A DNA stretch of 10,255 nucleotides from Cyanobacteria bacterium HKST-UBA02. GTDB taxonomy: Bacteria > Cyanobacteriota > Vampirovibrionia > Obscuribacterales > Obscuribacteraceae. The translations under genes and the position numbers were made by a program. Of the stretch, positions 1 through 5,735 are shown in pieces. The notes beneath the pieces are model-generated. The model was given only the letters and a program-made list of their open reading frames with translations. It made no database searches and was not told the origin of the DNA. The stretch covers positions 1-10,255 of the forward strand of contig JAGQHH010000265.1 in the NCBI GenBank assembly GCA_020431945.1. Reading direction: 5' to 3'. The first letter of the stretch is position 1. Every line of letters begins with the position of its first letter.

Positions 1-108
1 CCTTATAGCGCACAGGCTGGTCACAGACACCAAGTTCTTTCCGAGACCGCAGGTTTCGGCTAGCGATTGGACGCGAGTTTCAAAGTCGATATCTATACTG
101 GATGACAT
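1..108 (-). CDS. Partial gene, N-terminal 36 residues only, unrecognised
   Basis: An open frame starts with ATG at 108 on the minus strand and runs off the left edge without a stop, giving 36 residues beginning MSSSIDIDFETRVQSLAETC. It lies 21 bp downstream of the stop of the 172-aa gene on the same strand, so the two may be co-transcribed. No clear ribosome binding site is visible before the ATG. There is too little sequence to name a family. The open frame and operon-like spacing make it more likely real than chance, but a 36-codon open frame is weak evidence. Confidence 0.5.
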   Translation of the reverse strand, partial: MSSSIDIDFETRVQSLAETCGLGKNLVSVTSLCAIR

Positions 109-129
109 TAGTGGAACCGAGCTGCTGGC

Positions 130-648
130 TTACTTTAGCGCTCTTGCGTGGTGGAGAGAGAGAATGGCTGAGAGGAGCGGCGTAATCCTTTCCTCTGCAG
201 ATAATATCCACTTCCTGGGATGCATATTTGTTGTCCATTGATGCGAGCGATGGTCGATGGTATATGTGGGCGCGGTGCCGCTCACGGTGAAGGTCTCCTC
301 GAGAGGAGTACCTGCAATCGGCGCGAAATCTACTAAATAGTCTGCACTATCTATCGTATTAGGCGAAAACTTTATTCTGATCGGTTGGAGTAGTGCCTTA
401 TCCTCGGTAAGGGTTACCTTCTCGTGATGAGCCTTGATTAGATCCTTGGTGGACTTGGTTAGCCAGAAAGCTGCTTGTGGATCGTTATACGTCTTGAAGT
501 AAAAAGCGTCCTCCTGAGTTACTCCCGTGATGGCATAATCCCTGTGGCTGGTGAATTTGTAGTCAACTGTCTCCCCGTCGCAGACTGCCTGAACGAGGAT
601 ATTGCCTTCCGAGTCCATCGTTAGCGATAGTGGCTCAATGTATTTCAT
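130..648 (-). CDS. Hypothetical protein, 172 aa
   Basis: I do not recognise this protein. It is 172 residues, with no signal peptide and no membrane segment. The first 120 residues look like a mixed beta-rich domain, with alternating hydrophobic and charged residues such as ILVQAVCDGETVDYKF near residues 17-32. The C-terminal end (WILSAEERITPLLSAILSL, about residues 146-164) looks like a helix. The ATG at 648 has no good Shine-Dalgarno sequence at normal spacing; a GGGAG lies about 15 nt upstream, so an internal start is possible (Met11 is one candidate). A TGA in another frame overlaps this ATG, but I regard that upstream frame as chance. The gene follows the receiver-Xre regulator on the same strand after about 325 bp, and a 22-bp sequence shared with that regulator's upstream region lies 66 bp before its start. 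It could therefore be a target of the regulator, which is inference. Confidence 0.7.
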   Translation of the reverse strand: MKYIEPLSLTMDSEGNILVQAVCDGETVDYKFTSHRDYAITGVTQEDAFYFKTYNDPQAAFWLTKSTKDLIKAHHEKVTLTEDKALLQPIRIKFSPNTIDSADYLVDFAPIAGTPLEETFTVSGTAPTYTIDHRSHQWTTNMHPRKWILSAEERITPLLSAILSLHHARALK

Positions 649-713
649 ATCCAGGCAATTTTACTCCCAATAGCAAGCATTTGTTGTCCAGTAGTAGTCG
701 AATTCTTCGAAGG

Positions 714-735
714 TCGGTTTGCGCGCTTTGTCAAT
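714..735 (-). repeat. 22-bp shared upstream element, copy 1
   Basis: On the plus strand this reads TCGGTTTGCGCGCTTTGTCAAT. It matches positions 1830-1851 in the same orientation at 21 of 22 bases. Read on the minus strand it contains TTGACA, the consensus -35 hexamer, followed by AAGCGCGC. It lies 66 bp upstream of the 172-aa gene. No good -10 hexamer sits 16-18 bp downstream (TTCGAA at 17 bp), so it may be a protein-binding site rather than a sigma-70 promoter. Confidence 0.6.
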
Positions 736-772
736 AGTTGCTCCCTACTTATTAGAAACTTCCAGTAGGCAA

Positions 773-814
773 GCTGCAAAAAGGCTATTAGCGGGGCTGT
801 AAAAAGGCTAGTAG
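773..814. repeat. Pair of 19-bp direct repeats, 23-bp period
   Basis: Positions 773-791 (GCTGCAAAAAGGCTATTAG) and 796-814 (GCTGTAAAAAGGCTAGTAG) match at 17 of 19 bases, and the starts are 23 bp apart, about two helical turns. They lie in the non-coding stretch between the receiver-Xre regulator and the 172-aa gene. They could be a tandem binding site or a small duplication. No function is known. Confidence 0.45.
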
Positions 815-885
815 TAGCTTCACAATGGATGTCTACGAAATTCGTTGAGGATAGTCTGGATCTGTACACTCAACGAACGATGGAG

Positions 886-975
886 CTACTCGCTCAGTAA
901 AAACACATTGCGCTCTGGATAAGGCATGGGAGCTAATTGTTCGAGCGCTGCCTCTAGACCTGCGGCATCGAGCAT
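886..975 (-). CDS. Very short ORF coupled to the regulator stop (29 aa)
   Basis: The stop of the regulator overlaps an ATG (TAATG at 977-973), the arrangement used for translational coupling. The frame encodes only 29 residues (it begins MLDAAGLEAALEQLAPMPYP) before TAG at 888-886. In antitoxin operons with the same C-terminal domain the overlapping next gene is usually a toxin, but this ORF is far too short to be a RES-type toxin. A run of five T on the minus strand (898-902) lies just before the stop. Reading it as six T would extend the frame to a stop at about 833, giving about 47 residues. It may be a real small protein, a broken gene, or chance. Confidence 0.3.
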   Translation of the reverse strand: MLDAAGLEAALEQLAPMPYPERNVFLLSE

Positions 976-1724
976 TAGTCAGGATTTCCTAATCGCGCGT
1001 CATCGATCCAATCAGCCAAGAGTCTTACCTTTCCAAGCTTGAGTATTTCAAGCGGAGTATGGTCATCAAATTTTTCGTTCGGTGAGTTCAGCCACATTCT
1101 TAGACCCTTTCCAGAGCCTGTAACCAGGAGCAGACTTCGAGCTATGCGTTCGAAATCACGAAGTGCAGGCTGAATGCTCAGGGAGTCCGGTGTCTTCGAT
1201 AACGCTTGCCTGGTTATCCCTACGTTAGAAGCAAGTTCAGTCATATTCAAATCGAACATCTTTGAAATCAGCTCAGCATCAAGCCTTCCTTTATCATTTC
1301 GCAGGTCTTCGACCGGTGCGACGTCAATTTCATGCCGCCGTTGATCGGCAAGAGCTGAACCTCTTTTAAAGAGACGCGATAAATGATACCGCAGCTTTCC
1401 TACTGTCACCGGAGCTTGAATCACCTCTAGATGCGGCTCATATGCGGCTGAGATCCAGTCTTCCTCGCTTGGCGTTTTTGCGCTTAGAAGAATAACGGGG
1501 ATATCCGGATTCCTCTTTCGCAGTTCTGCGACCAGCTCTATTCCGGTCATATCGGGTAGCTGCAAATCAAGAATTATCAGGTCGGCTCGTCCAGTCTTCA
1601 GAGAGTCACTGAGCTGGTCCGCCGATGCAGTCGGGCAAAGCGTTATATCCGGGAGCTCTGCATTCAGAAGGGCTGATTGTAAGCACGTATCCGGATCTAG
1701 CACGAATGCTGTAAGGTTTTGCAT
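975..1724 (-). CDS. Receiver domain fused to Xre/MbcA/ParS-type antitoxin domain
   Basis: This 249-aa protein has two parts. Residues 1-120 look like a response-regulator receiver: FVLDPD with acidic D10 and D12, LIILDLQLPDMTG with the likely phosphoacceptor D53, and ILLSAK with S81. The usual Lys-Pro after beta-5 reads QAP here (A104-P105), so the conserved lysine is lost. Residues about 148-246 look like the Xre/MbcA/ParS (DUF2384) antitoxin region: a helix-turn-helix-like stretch (TELASNVGITRQALSK, 162-177) and then the toxin-binding style end (WLNSPNEKFDDHTPLEILKL, 211-230). The start at 1724 is chosen because GGAGG sits 8 nt before it; a longer open frame upstream crosses the promoter and operator region. 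No histidine kinase or RES toxin is visible nearby. It is likely a DNA-binding regulator controlling its own promoter through phased repeats (inference). Confidence 0.82.
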   Translation of the reverse strand: MQNLTAFVLDPDTCLQSALLNAELPDITLCPTASADQLSDSLKTGRADLIILDLQLPDMTGIELVAELRKRNPDIPVILLSAKTPSEEDWISAAYEPHLEVIQAPVTVGKLRYHLSRLFKRGSALADQRRHEIDVAPVEDLRNDKGRLDAELISKMFDLNMTELASNVGITRQALSKTPDSLSIQPALRDFERIARSLLLVTGSGKGLRMWLNSPNEKFDDHTPLEILKLGKVRLLADWIDDARLGNPD

Positions 1725-1752
1725 TGCTTCAGCCTCCACTATTTCTGAGTCT

Positions 1753-1782
1753 ATTCTACCAGCAAGCGCAACCAAAACGCAA
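1753..1782 (-). promoter_or_regulatory. Promoter of the receiver-Xre regulator
   Basis: On the minus strand there is a -10 TAGAAT (1758-1753, 5 of 6 to consensus) preceded by an extended TGG, with TTGCGT (1782-1777) 18 bp upstream as a weak -35. The predicted transcript starts near 1746, about 20 nt before the GTGGAGG ribosome binding site and the ATG at 1724. The -35 lies inside the CGCAAC repeat array. Confidence 0.5.
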
Positions 1783-1795
1783 CCGGTTCGCAACG
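1767..1795. promoter_or_regulatory. Three phased CGCAAC iterons (operator candidate)
   Basis: CGCAACC at 1767-1773, CGCAACC at 1778-1784 and CGCAACG at 1789-1795 start exactly 11 bp apart, putting all three on one helix face. The array covers the -35 region of the adjacent minus-strand promoter, which fits autorepression by the encoded Xre-like protein, as is known for this antitoxin class. The binding protein is inferred. Confidence 0.5.
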
Positions 1796-1829
1796 AAGGA
1801 GCAGCCTTGCTGTTGGCGTAAAATGACAA

Positions 1830-1851
1830 TCGGTTGGCGCGCTTTGTCAAT
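1830..1851 (-). repeat. 22-bp shared upstream element, copy 2
   Basis: This reads TCGGTTGGCGCGCTTTGTCAAT on the plus strand and differs from 714-735 at one base. It lies about 105 bp upstream of the regulator start, beyond the promoter and the iterons, and contains TTGACA on the minus strand. The shared location upstream of two minus-strand genes suggests a common control site. The alternative is a direct-repeat scar of rearrangement, as the two copies bracket the regulator gene. Confidence 0.6.
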
Positions 1852-1968
1852 GGCCGATCCGCCTGGTCGGAATACCATGGGGACATTGGAGCTCGGGGGT
1901 CGGTCTTGACCGGTTGGCGGCAGTGCGGCTCTCGAGGCAAGGCAACTAGATTCACAGGAGACAGATTA

Positions 1969-2826
1969 ATGGCTAAGAAAACGGTACTTATCACAGGTTG
2001 CTCTACAGGATTCGGCAAGCTGGCAGCGAAGACCTTCCAGGCGAAGGGCTGGAACGTCATAGCGACCATGCGCAAGCCCGAGAAGGAGACGGAGCTTACT
2101 CAACTGGACGATGTCCTGGTGACCCGGCTGGACGTCACCGACGACAAGAGCGTCGCCGAGGCGGTGGAGAAAGGGCTCGCGAAGTTCGGCTCTATAGATG
2201 TCCTGGTCAACAACGCCGGTATCGGCGGAGCGGCGATCTTCGAGCAGTACTCGGAGGAAGCCATCCGCTCGACCTACGAGACCAACGTGTTCGGGGTCAT
2301 GAGAGTCTCGCGCGCCGTCCTGCCCCATATGCGCAAACAGAAAGAAGGCTGCATCGTCAATGTCACCTCGGTAGCCGGGATGTTCGGGGCGCCGGGTCAT
2401 TCGATCTACTCGTCGACCAAGTATGCCGTCGAAGGCTTGAGCGAAGCCATGGCGCTGGAGTACAAGCCCTTCAACATCAAGGTGAAGACCGTGGCTCCGG
2501 GCGGATACGAAACCGCCTTCAAAGAGAACGCCGACACCGACAGCATCGCCAAAGGCAGCCCCGAGCTCGTCGGCTACGCCCGGGCACTGGTATCGAAGAT
2601 CGAGGGGATCATCGACAACGACCTCCTCCGTCCCGAAGGCGCACCACCGGCAGACCCCCAGGAAGTCGCCGACAAGATCTACGAATGTGCCACCACCGAG
2701 ACCCCGATCAACAACCCCGTCGGTCTCGATGCCCAGATGCTGATCCAGATGCGCGGCAGCCTGCCTCCGAAGGAGTTCATCGCCAAGCTCGAGGAGCTTC
2801 TGCTCCCGGAGACCTGCGAAGTCTAG
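1969..2826 (+). CDS. Short-chain dehydrogenase/reductase (classical SDR)
   Basis: This 285-aa cytoplasmic NAD(P)-dependent oxidoreductase carries the full classical SDR signature. The cofactor loop is TGCSTGFG (residues 9-16), the structural motif is NNAG (81-84), the catalytic Ser is about S134, and the active site is Y147-x-x-x-K151, followed by APGG (176-179). The length is at the long end for classical SDRs because of an extended C-terminal part rich in Pro and Glu. Substrate cannot be told from sequence. The start is fixed by AGGAG at 1956-1960, 8 nt before ATG; longer readings upstream lack such a site. The gene is GC-rich, unlike the flanking minus-strand and downstream genes, and is followed after 84 bp by an AraC-type regulator that may control it. 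Confidence 0.93.
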   Translation: MAKKTVLITGCSTGFGKLAAKTFQAKGWNVIATMRKPEKETELTQLDDVLVTRLDVTDDKSVAEAVEKGLAKFGSIDVLVNNAGIGGAAIFEQYSEEAIRSTYETNVFGVMRVSRAVLPHMRKQKEGCIVNVTSVAGMFGAPGHSIYSSTKYAVEGLSEAMALEYKPFNIKVKTVAPGGYETAFKENADTDSIAKGSPELVGYARALVSKIEGIIDNDLLRPEGAPPADPQEVADKIYECATTETPINNPVGLDAQMLIQMRGSLPPKEFIAKLEELLLPETCEV

Positions 2827-2910
2827 CTCGCCCCGGGAGGCTGGCGCGGTCGATTGATGTATCGGCTGTGTCAGCCTTCCGGCTTGCTCTGTATCCCGGA
2901 GGAGATTCTG

Positions 2911-3915
2911 ATGGTTATCGACAAAGGCATTGCTCGGAAGTTCCCGCTCGATCCCGGCATGCGGATGCTCATCGCCGAGCTGAAGCTGGAGGAAAGAGCG
3001 ATCCTCAGGCGAGCCGGTTTGCCCGAGGATCTCCTCGTCCAGAAGGAGCCCAAACTCTCCGCCCAGGAGTTCATTCGTCTCTGGGAGGCGACCGAGGCGG
3101 AGGTGGGTGATCCGATTGAATTTCCGATCACTGTCGGGACGGCTGCGTCACGGGAGGCGTTCAGCCCGAAGATGTTTTCTTTCCTGTGCAGTCCGAACCT
3201 CTCGGTGGGGGTCAGCCGGCTGAGTCAGTACAAGGCTCTGTGCGGGCCGTTCAGCCTCATGGTCGAGGAGACATCGAGGTCGCTTGCTGTCACTCCTGGT
3301 GTCGTCGGCGGTGAGGTGAAACTGCCGGAGTCCCTGGCGACCACCGAGCTGGTCTTCGTCCTGGGGATGGCCAGGCGCGCCACCAAGGTCGATATCGCGC
3401 CCAGACGGGTGAAGCTGGCGAAACACCGTGCAGCGAGCAAAGTCTATGGGGAGTACTTCGGAGTCGAGCTCGTGTCCGGGGAGACCGTCTCGATGGTGTT
3501 CGATCGGGAGGCGGCGTCGGTGCCCTTTCTCTCCGAGAATCAGGCGATGTGGGAAACCTTCGAGCCCCAGCTTCAAAAACGGCTCTCGGAGCTGCGGGGA
3601 GACGAGAGCGTGTCGGACCGAGTGTCGGCGGCGCTTCTGGAGCTACTGCCCAGCGGCAGCGCGACGATGGAGTCGGTGGCGAGCAAGCTGGCAATGAGCA
3701 AGCGGACTTTGCAGAGACGGCTGAATGAAGATGGGGTTTCGTTCCAGTCCGTGCTCAACGATACGAGGAAGGAGCTGGCGTTGCATTATCTGCGGGAGAA
3801 GAACCTGCCGGGTGTGGAGGTGTCCTTCCTGCTGGGGTATCAGGAAGCGAGCTCGTTCTACCGGGCGTTCAGCTCGTGGACCGGCACGACGCCGGAGGCT
3901 GTGCGGGGGAAATAA
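2911..3915 (+). CDS. AraC/XylS-family transcriptional regulator
   Basis: This 334-aa protein has the layout of the OruR/ArgR-like AraC group. An N-terminal sensing domain (about 15-190, arabinose-binding-like) is followed by a C-terminal DNA-binding domain with two helix-turn-helices. The first is near 253-272 (MESVASKLAMSKRTLQRRL), and the second near 302-322, ending in the family pattern LGYQEASSFYRAFSSWTGTTP. The ATG at 2911 is preferred over an upstream ATG at 2854 because GGAGGAG lies about 7 nt before it and the family usually starts close to this FPLDPG region. It lies in the same direction as the SDR gene with an 84-bp gap and shares its GC-rich composition, so it probably regulates that oxidoreductase or a neighbouring pathway. 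The inducer is unknown. Confidence 0.9.
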   Translation: MVIDKGIARKFPLDPGMRMLIAELKLEERAILRRAGLPEDLLVQKEPKLSAQEFIRLWEATEAEVGDPIEFPITVGTAASREAFSPKMFSFLCSPNLSVGVSRLSQYKALCGPFSLMVEETSRSLAVTPGVVGGEVKLPESLATTELVFVLGMARRATKVDIAPRRVKLAKHRAASKVYGEYFGVELVSGETVSMVFDREAASVPFLSENQAMWETFEPQLQKRLSELRGDESVSDRVSAALLELLPSGSATMESVASKLAMSKRTLQRRLNEDGVSFQSVLNDTRKELALHYLREKNLPGVEVSFLLGYQEASSFYRAFSSWTGTTPEAVRGK

Positions 3916-3966
3916 AATATTGGCTCAGTAGGCTAGTGGGCATCGATCAATCCGAGGGGGTTAGCT

Positions 3967-3978
3967 GAAACTAGTTTC
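3967..3978. promoter_or_regulatory. Perfect 12-bp palindrome upstream of the protease gene
   Basis: GAAACTAGTTTC is a perfect inverted repeat 45 bp before the protease ATG. It sits where an operator would be expected, in the 108-bp gap where composition switches from GC-rich to AT-richer. No convincing sigma-70 promoter was found next to it, so the role is a guess. Confidence 0.3.
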
Positions 3979-4023
3979 GTGGTAAAAAAGTAGGTTCTGT
4001 TGACCTAGACCATTGGTGCAAGA

Positions 4024-4911
4024 ATGAAGCGACCAGTTACGATATCAGAGCAAATGTTATATTCGACGGTTCGAATTGAAACCTTTAATCCGGAAGGGCA
4101 TGTCGGACTCGGAACTGGCTTCTTCCTGAATATACCAGTTGATGAAGATAGAGAGATTCCTGTATTGGTTACCAACAAGCATGTCGTTTACGATGGGCCG
4201 AGAGAGGCAAATTGTGCACGACTTCTGTTTCACCTAAAGGATGATTCTGGATACCCGGTATTCGAATCTGTGAAGCTGACAGTTACTAATTTCACCGAGT
4301 GTTGGATTGATCATCCAGACAGTGAAGTTGACCTATGTTTAATGCCGTTTGCCCCGATAGTGCAGCAAGTGAAAAGCACAAAGGATAGAGACCTATTTTG
4401 GATAGGACTTTCTTTGGATCGTGTACTTACAGACGATGCTCTAATTGATCGACTGTCCGCGGTTGAGGAGGTATTTATGTTCGATTACCCTATTGGCTTG
4501 TGGGATGATGTTAACAATTTCCCGATTATTCGGCGTGGTATCACTGCGAGCCACCCAGGCATAGACTTCAGGCTTAAGCAGATTGGTGCTATTGATATCG
4601 CGTGCTTCCCAGGTTCCTCGGGTGCTCCTATTGTACACATTCAGGAAGGAATAATTGTTGATAGAAAAACTGGGGCTGTTGTTCAGGGAAGTAGTAGTTG
4701 GGCATTTCTGGGAATCCTCTATGGTGGGGCTCAACAGGATCCATACGGGATGATTGATGTTTGTTCCATTCCAGTTGACTCGCGACCTCTGCAAGTGAAA
4801 GGGATGCTCCCAATTAATGTCGGATTTTACATCAAGGCAAAGGAACTGAAAGTTCTCTGTGGTGAGTTTGAAAGGCGAGCCGAAATCGTTTTTCCTGAGA
4901 TTGAGATGTGA
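4024..4911 (+). CDS. Trypsin-like serine protease, cytoplasmic
   Basis: This 295-aa protein has the chymotrypsin-fold protease signature. GTGFFLN (residues 30-36) leads to the catalytic His in TNKHVV (H53); the Asp is in SEVDLCLM (D103); the nucleophile Ser is in FPGSSGAPI (S199, where typical enzymes read GDSGGP). There is no signal peptide or membrane segment, so it should act inside the cell, unlike most bacterial trypsins. There is no added PDZ, NTPase or TPR domain. Proteases of this kind are common as effectors or accessory parts in bacterial immune operons, but here the gene stands alone, with about 445 bp to the next intact gene. The ribosome binding site is weak. AT-richer codon use than the AraC gene before it suggests it belongs to the acquired segment. 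Confidence 0.85.
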   Translation: MKRPVTISEQMLYSTVRIETFNPEGHVGLGTGFFLNIPVDEDREIPVLVTNKHVVYDGPREANCARLLFHLKDDSGYPVFESVKLTVTNFTECWIDHPDSEVDLCLMPFAPIVQQVKSTKDRDLFWIGLSLDRVLTDDALIDRLSAVEEVFMFDYPIGLWDDVNNFPIIRRGITASHPGIDFRLKQIGAIDIACFPGSSGAPIVHIQEGIIVDRKTGAVVQGSSSWAFLGILYGGAQQDPYGMIDVCSIPVDSRPLQVKGMLPINVGFYIKAKELKVLCGEFERRAEIVFPEIEM

Positions 4912-4931
4912 CTGGATGAGTGACTTCACCG

Positions 4932-5249
4932 ATGGTCGCTCGCCATAAAGAGATTAAATTCAGCATCATAGCTCGGTATAGACCTGCGGTATGGCGTGAG
5001 CACATTGAGCGATTACTATACAATACTCTTGCGGAGTCGTAGTTCAATCGAGTGGTACCGGTATTAGTGACGCCGAACACATCAGGTTCATAAGACCCAA
5101 TGTATCCCTTGGCATCCCCCGGGTCTGCAAACTCTGTTAGATTCCTTCCCCCAAATGGGTGCTTTTTGTTCTCAATCCTAGTACGGAATGTTGTTGCGGT
5201 TCAGCGTCTGTATCCTGATGGCAAAACGATTTTGGCATGTATCGACTGA
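4932..5249 (+). pseudogene. Possible decayed coding sequence in a 409-bp gene-free gap
   Basis: The stretch 4912-5320 has no convincing intact gene. One frame reads as protein-like text in three pieces, interrupted only by TAG (5040-5042) and TAA (5091-5093). It starts with ATG at 4932 (MVARHKEIKFSIIARYRPAV...), and the last piece starts at ATG 5100 and stops at 5247-5249 (it ends LYPDGKTILACID). Few stops in about 105 codons could be chance, and I cannot match it to a family. A weak CCC-AAAT-GGG hairpin followed by a short T run lies at 5151-5167. Otherwise the gap holds only the promoter at its right end. Confidence 0.22.
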
Positions 5250-5292
5250 GAAATTGGGTGCGAACTATATAGCGCCCTTCGAGCATGTTAAC

Positions 5293-5321
5293 TTCAGGAT
5301 AGAGCGTTCGTCACGTATAAT
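5293..5321 (+). promoter_or_regulatory. Promoter of the QueC-like cassette
   Basis: A perfect TATAAT (5316-5321) has a weak -35 TTCAGG (5293-5298) at the ideal 17-bp spacing. Transcription would begin near 5328, upstream of the GGAGG (5346-5350) and ATG at 5357. It also argues against an alternative TTG start at 5321, which lies inside the -10 box. Confidence 0.6.
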
Positions 5322-5356
5322 TGTTTGAGACAAAATTGAATTGCTGGAGGACGAGG

Positions 5357-5734
5357 ATGGGAAGCACAGGCTCAGGTAGCTTTTCGGACTATTCAAGCAA
5401 GAATAGGGAGTCACAAGGCGGTGATTCTTCTGATGGAGGCAGTGGAGATATCGAATGTCTTAAGGCCTTCAGTGCGAGCTTGGAGGACATTCAGGACTAC
5501 GAGTTCTTCTTAAAGAGACAGACAGTGCTGACGGTTGGTGCGCAGTTGTTTGTGGAGCATAGAAGCCGAATCGTTGTGGTTGATGGGGATGGGTTGATAG
5601 TTGGAGCGCTACCCACAAGGTTAAATTATCTTGCTTCCTGTCTTAGGGCTGGATTTAAGTACATCGGTGTCGTTAGGTCCTCCGGTATGACTCCGATACC
5701 ATTTACCGAGGCCGACTTCGCTGTAGAGGATTAG
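5357..5734 (+). CDS. Small protein with Gly/Ser-rich N-terminal tag, first gene of cassette
   Basis: This 125-aa protein has two parts. Residues 1-33 are a flexible Gly/Ser/Asp-rich tail starting MGSTGSGSFSDYSS. Residues about 34-125 are a compact domain: a helix with Cys34 (CLKAFSASLEDI), then beta strands (LTVGAQLFVEH, RIVVVDGDGLIVGALP), then LNYLASCLRAGFKYIGVV. The start at 5357 is set by GGAGG 6 nt upstream and the promoter placement. After Met removal the N-terminus would be Gly2. The enzyme family name is unknown to me. The layout resembles proteins beside QueC-like genes that have a Gly/Ser-rich N-terminus, including QatB of QatABCD and the N-terminally modified partner in type IV CBASS. 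I infer it is the substrate of the QueC-like enzyme two genes downstream. The next gene starts 1 bp after its stop. Confidence 0.85.
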   Translation: MGSTGSGSFSDYSSKNRESQGGDSSDGGSGDIECLKAFSASLEDIQDYEFFLKRQTVLTVGAQLFVEHRSRIVVVDGDGLIVGALPTRLNYLASCLRAGFKYIGVVRSSGMTPIPFTEADFAVED

Positions 5735-5735
5735 T

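Noticed and set aside
645..869. 74-codon minus-strand ORF whose TGA overlaps the ATG of the 172-aa gene
   Set aside because: It starts with GTG without a ribosome binding site, spans the 22-bp and 19-bp repeats, and has no recognisable protein pattern. The ATGA overlap is likely chance.
1725..2075. Upstream extension of the receiver-Xre protein
   Set aside because: The longer frame runs through the promoter, iterons and the SDR gene. GGAGG placed before the ATG at 1724 and the receiver-domain start argue for the shorter protein.
1998..3110. Long open frame (370 codons) on the plus strand overlapping the SDR gene
   Set aside because: It lies in another frame of the GC-rich SDR/AraC coding block, is very rich in Arg and Gly, and has no domain or ribosome binding site. 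It is a shadow ORF.
3290..3694. Arg/Pro-rich ORFs on the minus strand within the AraC gene
   Set aside because: They are reverse-frame artefacts of GC-rich coding sequence, with low-complexity composition.
4832..5080. 82-codon minus-strand ORF near the end of the protease gene
   Set aside because: It overlaps the protease gene on the opposite strand and has no recognisable motif.
5036..5105. tRNA-like stretch with a GTTCAATCG and GGTTCATAAG motif
   Set aside because: No cloverleaf with a matching acceptor stem could be drawn.
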